From Larix kaempferi (Eukaryota > Streptophyta > Pinopsida > Pinales > Pinaceae), in the NCBI GenBank assembly GCA_027924585.1, contig BSBM01001922.1, positions 62,001-126,000 on the forward strand: 64,000 nucleotides of DNA, read 5' to 3'. Positions 1 to 9,682 of this stretch are shown here, in pieces; position 1 is the stretch's first letter; each line of letters begins with the position of its first letter. The notes under the pieces are model-generated. The model saw only the letters and a program-made list of their open reading frames with translations, was not told where the DNA came from and searched no databases. Position numbers and translations under genes: made by a program.

Positions 1-24
1 AGCTAAGATAGCTAAGTAAGCCTC

Positions 25-835
25 TATGAAAATCCTCATAGCAGATCTAAGAGGTGACGTATACCTCACAAGAAAGTAATTGATTAGGCAAGAAAATAGA
101 AGAAGAGTGGTCAATGCAGTATAATAAGGAACAGAATAATAATATAGTAGAACTCGGATAGAAGCAAAAATACTTCACACACACTAAATTATTAATCACA
201 AATGGACATATAAATAATACAATGCATGAGGATTCGAATGCCTAAGGTGGCAATTCGAATTAGCCTTCACGGAGTGATAAAAATATCACTGGAGTGTCAT
301 CGGAGCACAACTAGTAGTCGATCTCATCATCAGTGGAGTGATCAATACTCAAGTAACTGTCAACCATCAGTCAAACTGAGTCTAACTGAGTGTGGTAGGT
401 GTAACTTAGTGTAACTGGCACTAACTAAATGAATGAGGCTCAGTGGAGGGCGCATGAGGAGCTAAATGGAGTTAGAAAAGGTATTCATGTCTCATCGGAG
501 GTCAATCGGAGTGATAACAGTAGTGAGGAGTCAGTCTGGCCTCAAATCAAGGAAAGACTGGTGGATAACTAAAGTAAACTGGACTGGTAGGTGAGAAAGG
601 ACGAGTGTCTTCCTTAAATAAAGAAGGAAGGGCACACTAATCTCTAGGAGGGCTAAAACTAATCTGAGAGAAGCTCTCGGGGGTTGGCTAATTGAGGGCT
701 AGGTGCTGGACTGATGACTGGAATGCATGCAAACCCTAAATGATGCATGCAAATGCTAAAAGTGCATGCATGAATGAAAATGGAAATGATCAAAATACTG
801 GTGGGACTAGGATGTAGTATAGGAATATCCTAACA
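25..835 (-). repeat. 3' LTR of element A
   Basis: It aligns end to end with 16254-17064. On the plus strand it begins TATGAAAATCCTCATAG, where the partner has TGTGAAAATCCTCACAG, so the terminal TG has mutated to TA. It ends ...AATATCCTAACA and is followed by the C-rich complement of a polypurine tract, which makes it the 3' LTR of a minus-strand element. Confidence 0.88.
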
Positions 836-847
836 CCCCCCCTTAAT
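836..847 (-). other. Polypurine tract of element A
   Basis: A run of seven C then TTAA on plus reads TTAAGGGGGGG on minus, directly against the 3' LTR. This is the expected primer for plus-strand cDNA synthesis. Confidence 0.75.
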
Positions 848-1020
848 CCATCCTGGGACCTGGTAACTAAGACCAAAGGTCACCCAATACAATGAATAAT
901 AGCAGCCAATAACCCAAGGAAGTGGTGAAAATTTCATGGGAAAAATACCCCTCCTCAAAACAGACTATAAGGCACACATAAAAAATAAATGCTCCAAACT
1001 CAAGCAGGTGTGATGCTTGG

Positions 1021-1220
1021 TCATATTTGTGGAGGTATCTTCTTCTTGGTAAGAAGTGGATCATGCTCAAAAAGCATGTGCTTGTACTTTCTCTTCAGAT
1101 CAGATGTGATGAGAACAAATCCAAAAGTATGAGGATGATCCTTGAACCTGTGATTCGAATCAGTTGAGGTAGGATAAAAAACATGAATATGCAAATAGTC
1201 TTTTGTCTTCTCCTTCAAAC
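1021..1220 (-). pseudogene. Distal part of an element A reading frame, cut off by B
   Basis: This is 65 codons on the minus strand ending with TGA near 1021. There is no ATG at its head because the frame entered from across the B insertion. If B and one CATCA copy are removed, codons running down from 15561 continue into this segment without a frame break. The combined frame would be about 229 codons. The product is basic and rich in Lys, His and Phe, and I do not recognise a domain. It may be the C-terminal part of A's decayed gag region or an element-specific ORF. The empty-site frame continuity is read directly; any function is unknown. Confidence 0.55.
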
Positions 1221-1225
1221 CATCA

Positions 1226-1833
1226 TGTTAAGATTTAATATGCTAAGACAGAAAATAACAGCATTACATTCCATTTCACAATAATAGCATATACAGTATC
1301 ACTGAAGAAACAACAAGCATAGCATAAACACAAGAGACATAGATTTATCCTGGGAAACCCTCATGGGGTAGAAAACCCAGCAAAGCTTCCTCAATATAGA
1401 TGACTAGAAATACACAAAGATGCAAACCAAAGACATGACATCCCTCTCCACCATAGCAAACCTCTCCTCCACAAGTGCGCTATATTCTGAGTGAGGGAAG
1501 TGTGTGTATAATGAGGAACACACCTCCTCTATTTATACACATCTCCGACTTGTAGTTTATATTAACTAGGTCGGACCCAACTTTACCACTGGGTTAAATA
1601 CCCCACTACAGTTGACTGGGCTGACCCCACTAGGGTGGTCTAACAACCCTTTAACCCACATAACACATACAGGGCCGACCCCCACTAGGGAAGTCTAATA
1701 ACCCAAGTTACCACATTCCGACGGAGGAATAAACATCTCCGGATACATAATAGAATAATCTCAGAGGGATGAACCATCTCCAAAATAATAAAGTACAAAA
1801 TATAATATTCTTTGAAGTTACAATATCTCAACA
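1226..1833 (-). repeat. 3' LTR of element B
   Basis: Plus strand begins TGTTAAGATTTAATATGC and ends ACAATATCTCAACA. It is paired with 14464-15071 and preceded by TSD CATCA. A TATA-like TATTTATACA (plus sense) lies near 1540. Confidence 0.9.
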
Positions 1834-1844
1834 CTCCCCCTTAA
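1834..1844 (-). other. Polypurine tract of element B
   Basis: CTCCCCCTTAA on plus gives TTAAGGGGGAG on minus, abutting the 3' LTR. C has the same tract (9672-9682). Confidence 0.8.
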
Positions 1845-2039
1845 TGAGAAGGATATTATAACAACATCTACACGAGAAAGGAGTCGTCAACATCATACAT
1901 GATACATCTATAAATCATTGGAAGCTTTCTCAACATCATCAATAACTCAAGCAGTTACTAGAACATCTTCAATACTGGAACATAGACATCTTCAGTACTG
2001 AGTCTTTATCTTCTGTAGCACTCAAACAGCTACAGCAAC

Positions 2040-2375
2040 ATCAACATCTGGATCCTCATGATCATCAGCATCGTCGTCACATCATCTCGATCTACAGTAT
2101 CTGGATCATCACAATTTATAGTATCTGGATCATCTCGATCTACAGCATCTGGATCATCTCGATCTACAGCATCTGGATGATCACAATCTACAGCATATGG
2201 ATCATCAGTATTAATATCCACACCAATACAAGTATACACATTATAAATACAAGTATCCTCATCAATACAAGTATACATACAAGTATCCTCATCAATACAT
2301 ATCATTAATACAAGTATCAATACATCAATACAAGTATCCTTATCAGTCAAGTATACATAATAGTAGCATACCCTA
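2040..2375 (-). repeat. Short tandem arrays in B (about 24-bp and 17-18-bp units)
   Basis: About five units of a roughly 24-bp repeat built on tctggatcatctcgatctac occupy 2085-2200. They are followed by an irregular array of atcaatacaagtatcctc-type units to about 2370. The 120-residue open frame across this stretch (2030-2392, minus) is Asp/Cys-rich only because of the repeats and is not a gene. Confidence 0.75.
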
Positions 2376-2399
2376 CAAACACACATGATCATATTACAG

Positions 2400-3050
2400 G
2401 ATTATCAATCCCGCTCTCTTTAGGACATAGGTGCATGGATGATACAATCCTAACATGTACCTTTTGAACCGAGGTCCAGGGACGATCCAGTCCTATCATT
2501 CAATTCTCAAATACTTCTGTCTATGGCTCAATTCAAGGGACCATATTTCCAAGGACGATCCAATCCCATCCTCGGAGACATCATGTATATGGCTCAATTC
2601 AAGGGACTGAAGTCCGGGGATGATCCAATCCCCACCGTACATTTAGGACTATGTCCAAGGATGACTTAATCCTCAACCGTACGTTTAGGACCATGTCGAA
2701 GGATGACTTAATCCTCAACCGTACATTTAGGATCACATCCAAGGATCCTCAACCGTACATTTAGGACCATGTCCAAGGATGACTTAATCCTCAACCGCAC
2801 ATTTAGGACCATGTCCAAGGATGACTTAATCCTCAACCGTACATTTAGGACCATGTCCAAGGATGACTTAATCCTCACATGTCCATCAAGGAATTCATTT
2901 TCGAAGACCATACATCTACGGATCAATTCAAGGGACCGAAGTCCGGGGACGATACAATCCCCACTTGTCCACTAAGGACTTCATTCTCAGAGACCATATG
3001 TCTACGGATCAATTCAAGGGATCGAAGTCCGGGGACGATACAATCCCCAC
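2400..3050 (-). repeat. Tandem array of B, left part (41-bp and about 84-bp units)
   Basis: A 41-bp unit containing catgtccaaggatgacttaa repeats about six times between 2645 and 2880. Either side are longer units of about 84 bp containing ggacgatacaatccccac and aaggacttcattctc. The array resumes at 10292 after element C. It is the reverse-complement relative of C's own 87-bp array. Confidence 0.8.
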
Positions 3051-3184
3051 TTTTCTGTTAAGATATTGTAACTTCAAAGAATATTATATTTGTACTTTAT
3101 TATTCCGGATATGTTTCATTCCTCCGTGAAGATCTTATTGTATATCCGGAGATGTTTATTCCTCCGTCGGAATGTGGTAACTCG

Positions 3185-3290
3185 GGTTATTAGACTTCCC
3201 TAGTAGGGGTCGGCCCTGTATGTGTTATGTGGGTCAAAGGGTTATTAGACCACCCTAGAGGGGTCGGCCCAGTTAGTTGTAGTGGGGTAT
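3185..3290 (+). promoter_or_regulatory. U3 tandem modules GGGTTATTAGAC...GGGGTCGGCCC
   Basis: Two imperfect copies of a GGGTTATTAGAC / GGGGTCGGCCC module sit about 60-170 bp upstream of the TATA box. Similar modules, two or three copies, occur in the LTRs of B, F and G, which are otherwise from different families. This is the position of U3 enhancers. That they act as enhancers is inference. Confidence 0.5.
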
Positions 3291-3350
3291 TTAACCTATT
3301 GGTTAAATACGAGCCTACGTGTACTTGTGTAAAATACATATCAGAGTAGT

Positions 3351-3360
3351 GTATAAATAG
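3351..3360 (+). promoter_or_regulatory. TATA box of the C 5' LTR
   Basis: GTATAAATAG lies about 300 bp upstream of the PBS, with a conserved gaggtgtgttcctcattaca segment just after it. The 3' LTR has the same at about 9978-9987. Confidence 0.65.
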
Positions 3361-3659
3361 AGGAGGTGTGTTCCTCATTACACACACTCACTCACTTGAG
3401 AAAGGCGCATTTGTGGAGGAGAGGTCTGCTATGGAGGAGAAGGAGCTTATGCTCAGGGTTTTCATCTTTGTATATTGCTGGTCATCTATATTGAGGAAGC
3501 TTTGCTGGGTTTTCTACCCCATGAGGGTTTCCCAGGATAAATCTCTGTCTCTTGTGTTTATGCTATGCTTGTTGTTTCTTCAGTGATCCTGTATATGCTA
3601 TTATTGTGAAATGGAATGTAATGCTGCTATTTTCTGTCTTAGCATATTGAATTTTAACA

Positions 3660-3671
3660 TGGTATCAGAGC
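3660..3671 (+). other. Primer binding site of C (initiator tRNA-Met type)
   Basis: TGGTATCAGAGC begins at the first base after the LTR. It is the standard plant copia PBS, complementary to the 3' end of initiator tRNA-Met. Confidence 0.92.
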
Positions 3672-5009
3672 TAACCTGAAGGAAGACAAGGTATGGCACT
3701 AAAGACACTTGCTTTACTTACGACAATTTGAAGGTTAGGGTTTTACATAGCAAAAACCAGTCATTGTAGAACTTTCGCTATAAATCCGTTTTGGCGAAGT
3801 TTTCGGATCTGAAATTGTTACAGGACGAAGCTAAGATCTCCAGGTACTTTGTGTCCAAAGTACAACCTCTAATTCGTTGTACTTTGTGATTTATGATCTG
3901 TACAATATAGGGTTTCTGCCTCTTCCAGATCTGAGTCAAAATCAGGTGACCTTGGGAAAAAGGTCATAACTTGGGCTAGGAAGCTCCAAATGAAATTTCG
4001 TGAAAAGTGACAGGTATTACACAGACTGTACTATCTCAGAAAACGTTTTCAGAGGCCAAAGTTGAACCAGTGACACGTGTCACGCCGTACAAGTTCGCTC
4101 TCCTGTATTATCCCATAAACAGGTCATGTTGCGACATTTGGCATAACTCTCTCTCAGAGAATCCAATTGAGGTCAGACCTATCAGAATGGAAATATAACA
4201 GGCCGAGCTATCTCAGAAAACGTTTTCAGAGGCCGAAGGTCAAACAGTGACACGTGGCATGCCGTACAAGTTCGCTCTCCTGTATTTTCCCAAAACAGGT
4301 CACGTTGCGACATTTGGCATAACTCTCTCTCAGAACATCCAATTGAGGTCAGACCTGTCAGGATGGAAAGCTAACAGGTCAGGATATCTCAGAAAACTTT
4401 TTCAGACCCTGTGGATCAAAAATTTCGGAGTTACACCAGAAACAATCAGGTACATATTTCTGTCAAAACAGAATTATTTTTTGGTACCTTCATTCATGGC
4501 TTCCGAAATTTAGGGCTTTGAAGAAAGTTGGAATTTTTGTAATCGAAGACCACGGCTGGATGCTACTCATCAAAATAGAAATTTAGAGACCAAGATCAGA
4601 ATTTTTGGTTGGGCAGAAGGCCGGGCTTGATTAGACCCTAGTTCGGGACTTTGATCAAAAAAGTGGAAAATTAGGGCTTCTGTAAAAATGGGAATTTTTG
4701 AAATCTGTGACCACGGCTGGAAGCTCCTCAGAAAAATAGAAGCTTAGAGCTTTGGATCAAACTTTTTGATGGGGCAAAAGAGTGGGCTTCATCAAACCCG
4801 AGTTCAGGGTCACGTCCAATGAATCCGAAAGTTTCAAAGGCAAAATTGAGGAGTAAAACTTTGCAGTTTTCAAATTCTAAATATATCAGTTTGATCAGCT
4901 CATCAAGGCGCATATTTCTATCCTTTCGGAAGTCTGAAATTCAAAGTTTGAATTTTTGGGATTTCTCTGACAAACCCATATCCAGCTCCAGGTCCAGTTC
5001 TTGCAAATC
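3672..5009 (+). other. C leader, non-coding, with a 177-bp tandem duplication
   Basis: No credible ORF. A segment starting ctatctcagaaaacgttttc at 4031 repeats from 4208, giving two copies of about 177 bp up to about 4384. B, F and G have one copy of the homologous stretch, so the duplication is specific to C. The rest is leader sequence conserved among B, C, F and G. Confidence 0.6.
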
Positions 5010-5141
5010 AAGTGGATAGAGTTAATCCTAGAAGAAGATGGATTGGTCACCTACATAAGTGAAGGAGTTCATGTTTCAGAGGGAGATGAGGCTAAGGCTT
5101 TACATAAGGAGATTACAAGCGATCTCGATAGGTATGACTCA
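4983..5141 (+). pseudogene. Short gag N-terminal remnant of C
   Basis: About 50 codons are open and conserved in sense in C, F (28845-28990) and G (minus, about 46660-46800). They include KWIELILEEDGLVTYISEG and later GDEAKALHKEI. The pattern of an aromatic-Lys stretch then ILEEDGL resembles the start of copia gag (UBN2-type) proteins. In all three copies the frame ends soon after the same CAG/TAG|GTATGACTC junction, so it is either a truncated gag or a first exon. No start codon is assigned. Without a database comparison the gag assignment is moderate. Confidence 0.45.
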
Positions 5142-6700
5142 TCGAGGTGTGTTTTGAGATTTGTTCATGATTAAGTTTATGGTATGTTTGTCTTCATGTT
5201 ATTACAGTTAGTACAATCTTGATTTTAGATTTGTTGTATCACCTTAACAAAATTATGAATGCATGATAGAAGATATTCATTGGTTAGGGTGTTGACACTT
5301 ATGATTGTACTAATGCATTATGGTGTTGTGTGAGGTTGAGGTTGTCTGCTAACAAGATACAGGTACATCACAAAAGACAAATCAAGCTCCATGACCATGA
5401 AAACATGAAGACAAAGACTCATCCATAATCTTTGTTCTACTTACGAGGTATGTATGACTTTGTTATATTATGCTTAACCTATGAGACATGCAGGTTCTAG
5501 CTCAGGATCTCTAAATCATTGAAGAGGTTGTTTAGGTATGTTGTACATAACCAAGTAGGTATACTAATCCAGGTATGTTTCCCATGAATCTTACCTTGTG
5601 TTAGGATCCCTTATATAAGTATACTTGGAATGATTGGTTATGCTTATTCATAAAGTTAGTAATCAAGGGATTATGCATATTATATCTTTTATCAATGATA
5701 TGCATAAGTAAAAGAAGACTTCCCTGAAATCTTGAATACTAATGTTTATTAACTATAATCATGACTATACGTTTTCAAGATTATTTAGTACTATAATGTT
5801 TTGATAGCATTTAGAATATACTAATGAGTGTATGTTTGTGTATGAGATCATGAGGATGACTCTTGAGCATGCACAGTGGTACAGAATGAATAGAAGTTCA
5901 AAAGACATACAGAAGATCAAGCGGGAGGCAGCCACACAAACATAAAAGATAAGTATTTGAGTTGCTATTTGAAATAGTAATGATATTGCCTGCATGCATA
6001 TTTGTATTCCTAGAATATATAATGCTGAGTGTAAACATTCATAGAGCATTGAACAGTATACAACTAATGTGCATATGTTTGGACAAACATTCCATTGTTG
6101 CTTGTCTAGAATGAAACCTCTTTGCTGACATGCTGAGAGTTGTGCACACTCTCGATAGTATGTTCTGGTAGAGATGGAAGGCATCTAGATAGCCACTGTA
6201 TGCATACAGGATATGGGAAAGTGTTGTGCCAAAGTATTGGTCAAAATAGTTGCATCACTATGTAAATGATATCTGTATGCATAATGGGTTATCTTTTGAT
6301 GATTATGAAGTATTACTAATCATGTACTTAATTTTGATTTGTAGGAAAGGTCATGGACACCGTACAAGTGGTGGATGTTCAAACAAGAAGATTTACAAAT
6401 CAAACAAAATATAGAAGGCTCATGGCTAGAAGATTCTCTTAGAAAGGGGAAGAGAATCACGACAAGATGTTTGCTCCAAGTATGGTGTAATTAAAGAAGA
6501 AGTATGAATCAGGTTCTGTATAGGTACCTAGGATCGATAATAATTTGATAAGCTTAATATGGGTGATGTGGATCTCAACCTTTGCTACAAGGTTGAATAT
6601 TATACACATATGACATGGATGCAAGAAGGAACTCACCACAGAGTTCGAATGATATTGAGGCTCATTTCAGTAGACCCATCTAACGAGAGATGGCACAGAT
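5132..6700 (+). other. C internal region with conserved AG|GTATG(T/A) sites
   Basis: AT-rich, with no credible ORF. It carries a series of sites resembling splice donors, e.g. near 5131, 5451, 5536 and 5573. CAG/TAG acceptor-like trimers precede conserved blocks, e.g. acatgcag|gttctagc near 5491 and tttgtag|gaaagg near 6342. The same order is found in B, F and G. The 139-residue open frame at 5765-6184 (minus) has no recognisable character and is absent as an ORF in sister copies. Confidence 0.45.
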
Positions 6701-7560
6701 AGATATGCAGAAGATCATTCAATGCAGAAATGAAAAATGAAAGATCTCAAATTAATGCTTTACTTCCTAGGTCTGGAAGTATGGCAAGGCTCAGAAGGAA
6801 TATTTCTCAACCAGGGAAAGTATGATGAGAAATATGACTTGAGGTGTTGGAATGGCCACTCTTATGGATTCTAGCTTGAAGCTGTTAGGGGATAACTCAT
6901 CAGAGTTAGTGGATATAACTCTGTACAGTCAAATTATTGGGTCTTTGATATATCTAACATATACTAGGAGTTAGTATCTAGTGGAAACTAGATGTGTTTA
7001 CCTGATAGTTGCAAAGTATGTGATGAGGCACATAAAGGACACGATAGAATTTGATCTATGCTATCTTGAAGATCATGACTTCAGATGGCTATTCAGATTC
7101 TGTTTGGGCAGGAAGTGTATCAGACAAGAAGAACACATCGAGAGGATGTTATTGTCTGGGATTAGCCATGATCTCGTGGTTTAGCTGGAAGCAGTCTATT
7201 GTGACTCTCAGCACAAGCGGAATATATGGCTGCTTGCTCTGCTAGTTGTGAAGAAGTTTGGCTTTAGGATTGTTTGACTTAGAGATAGAACCAACTGAGA
7301 TCCTATGTGATAATTAGAGTTGTATCAAGATGACATAGAATCTAATGTTCCATGATAAATCAAAGAACATAGGGAACTAACAAGATATGACACAGAAAGG
7401 AACTCTAAAAGTTTGAATTTGTAACAGGTTACCGTTGTACTAACCAAGCCTCTACGTCAAGTGAAGAAGTTACCAACCAAACCTCTGTCTCGAGTGAAGT
7501 TTGAATACTTCCGAGACAAGCTTGGTGTAGTTCAAAAGGACCCTCCTCGAAAGGGGGAGT
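6700..7560 (+). pseudogene. Broken copia RT C-terminus and RNase H of C
   Basis: The plus strand between about 6725 and 7560 reads, across several frameshifts and stops, as the end of a copia polyprotein. A YFLGLEVWQ-like segment with a FLNQGKY block (6740-6830) marks the RT end. Then come a VAKYVMRHIKDTIEF-like connection, a YSDSVWAGS..DKK segment corresponding to the RNase H DSDWAG motif, and ISWFSWKQS. The terminal block near 7490-7540 resembles VKFEYFRDKLGVVQ. The catalytic YVDD part of RT and everything upstream is missing. The nearest relative is the same region of F (30440-31263) and G. It is non-functional. Confidence 0.75.
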
Positions 7561-7722
7561 AGTATAGTCACTCTGATGAGATTGTCTCATCAAACAACAA
7601 GGTCGTTGATGAGGTAACCTGTTCCCTACACCCAGTTACTTAGAAATATTTAGATTTAGGACTCTTATACTTAGAATACATGCTACTGTGATAACTGCTC
7701 TTGTATAGATGAGAATACAGAA

Positions 7723-8487
7723 GGGGATTGGATCATCCCTGGACTTTCAGTCCTAAAGAGAGCCGTAGACGTGAGGTCTCCGAGAATGAAGTCCTTAGTG
7801 GACAGTTGAGGGGATTGGATCATCCCTGGACTTTCAGTCCTAAAGAGAGCCGTAGACGTGAGGTCTCCGAGAATGAAGTCCTTAGTGGACAGTTGAGGGG
7901 ATTGGATCATGCCTGGACTTTCAGTCCTAAAGAGAGCCATAGACGTGAGGTCTCCGAGAATGAAGTCCTTAGTGGACAGTTGAGGGGATTGGATCATCCC
8001 TGGACTTTCAGTCCTAAAGAGAGCCGTAGACGTGAGGTCTCCGAGAATGAAGTCCTTAGTGGACAGTTGAGGGGATTGGATCATCCCTGGACTTTCAGTC
8101 CTAAAGAGAGCCGTAGACGTGAGGTCTCCGAGAATGAAGTCCTTAGTGGACAGTTGAGGGGATTGGGATCATCCCTGGACTTTCAGTCCTAAAGAGAGCC
8201 GTAGACGTGAGGTCTCCGAGAATGAAGTCCTTAGTGGACAGTTGAGGGGATTGGGATCATCCCTGGACTTTCAGTCCTAAAGAGAGCCGTAGACGTGAGG
8301 TCTCCGAGAATGAAGTCCTTAGTGGACAGTTGAGGGGATTGGGATCATCCCTGGACTTTCAGTCCTAAAGAGAGCCGTAGACGTGAGGTCTCCGAGAATG
8401 AAGTCCTTAGTGGATAGTTGAGGGGATTGGGATCATCCCTGGACTTTCAGTCCTAAAGAGAGCCGTAGACGTGAGGTCTTCGATAAT
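7723..8487 (+). repeat. 87/88-bp minisatellite array of C
   Basis: Five units start at 7723, 7810, 7897, 7984 and 8071 with exact 87-bp spacing. Further units of about 88 bp contain an extra G (ggattgggatc) to about 8487. Because 87 is a multiple of three, the first five units keep a frame open on both strands (7728-8192 plus, 7683-8084 minus). The extra G breaks it. The array lies between the pol end and the 3' LTR. Confidence 0.92.
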
Positions 8488-9092
8488 GAAGGGATTGGGA
8501 TCATTCCTGGACTTCGGTCCCAAAGAGGAGCCGTAGACGTATGTCTCCGATAATAAAGGGATTGGGATCATTCCTGGACTTCAGTCCGAAAGAAGATCCG
8601 TAGACGTATGTCTCCGATAATGAAGGGATTGGGATCATTCCTGGACTTCGGTCCGAAAGAAGAGCCGTAGACGTATGTCTCCGATAATAAAGGGATTGGG
8701 ATCATTCCTGGACTTCGGTCCGAAAGAAGAGTCGTAGACGTATGTCTCCGATAATGAAGGGATTGGGATCATTCCTGGACTTCGGTCCGAAAGAAGAGCC
8801 GTAGACGTATGTCTCCGATAATGAAGGGATTGGGATCATTCCTGGACTTCGGTCCAAAAGAAGAGCCGTAGACGTATGTCTCCGATAATGAAGGGATTGG
8901 GATCATTCCTGGACTTCGGTCCGAAAGAAGAGCCGTAGACGTATGTCTCCAATAATGAAGGGATTGGGATCATTCCTGGACTTCGGTCCGAAAGAAGAGC
9001 CGTAGACGTATGTCTCCGATAATGAAGGGATTGGATCATTCCTGGACTTAAGTCCGAAAGAAGAGCCGTAGACGTATGTCTTCGATAATGAT
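8488..9092 (+). repeat. 67-bp minisatellite array of C
   Basis: About nine units of some 67 bp contain ggacttcggtccgaaagaag and gtagacgtatgtctccgata. The unit is a shortened derivative of the neighbouring 87-bp repeat, lacking the part with tgaagtccttagtggacag. This suggests a new higher-order variant amplified beside its parent. Confidence 0.88.
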
Positions 9093-9146
9093 AGGACTGG
9101 ATCGTCCCTGGACTTCGGTTCAAAAGGTACATGACTGGTTTACATC

Positions 9147-9530
9147 ATTCCTTGACGATGCTGATGATCATGTGATGATGATGCTGATGATCGTATGATG
9201 ACGATGCTGATGACGATGCTGATGATCGTGTGATGACGATGCTGATGATCATGTGATGATGATGCTGATGATCGTATGATGACGATGCTGATGACGATGC
9301 TGATGATCGTGTGATGACGATGCTGATGACGATACTGATGATCGTATGATGACGATGCTGATGATCGTGTGATGACGATGTTGATGATCGTGTGATGACG
9401 ATGCTGATGATCGTGTGATGACGATGCTGATGATCGTATGATGACGATGCTGATCGTGCTACTGTTGATAGTGTGATGATGATGCTGCTGATCATGTGAT
9501 TACGATGCTGATGATCGTAATGCTGATATT
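9147..9530 (+). repeat. About 23-bp GATGA-rich array of C
   Basis: Many units of about 23 bp (and a 12-bp sub-unit) are built from tgatgatcgt and gtgatgacgatgc. The reverse complement of one such motif occurs once in B at about 2055-2080, so the array is an expansion of a family sequence. Confidence 0.85.
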
Positions 9531-9671
9531 GATGTTGACATTGATGTACAAGTAACTGTTTGAGTTACTGATGAAGACAAATTGAAGAAAGCTTCCAATG
9601 ATTTATAGATGTATCATATATGATGTTGATGACTCCTTGCTCGTGCAGATGTTGTTATAATATCCTTCTCG

Positions 9672-9682
9672 TTAAGGGGGAG
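9672..9682 (+). other. Polypurine tract of element C
   Basis: TTAAGGGGGAG immediately precedes the 3' LTR and is identical to B's tract. Confidence 0.88.

Larger units (their letters stand above)
3056..3659 (+). repeat. 5' LTR of element C
   Basis: Begins TGTTAAGATATTGTAAC and ends ATTGAATTTTAACA. It is followed immediately by a canonical initiator-Met PBS. It contains two U3 modules with GGGTTATTAGAC and a TATA box near 3352. Confidence 0.95.

Noticed and set aside
3660-3671. tRNA gene fragments at the PBS sites
   Set aside because: Only 12-18 nt match tRNA 3' ends, as expected of primer binding sites. No cloverleaf is present.
5765-6184. 139-codon frame on minus inside C
   Set aside because: It is antisense to the element and not conserved as an ORF in B, F or G. 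Composition is like AT-rich non-coding DNA.
7683-8192. Open frames of 154 (plus) and 133 (minus) codons
   Set aside because: They are products of the 87-bp tandem array. No start context, no known domain, and neighbouring units are out of phase.
7723-9530. CRISPR-like array of direct repeats
   Set aside because: Units are contiguous with no unique spacers, no cas genes are near, and the context is a plant LTR element.
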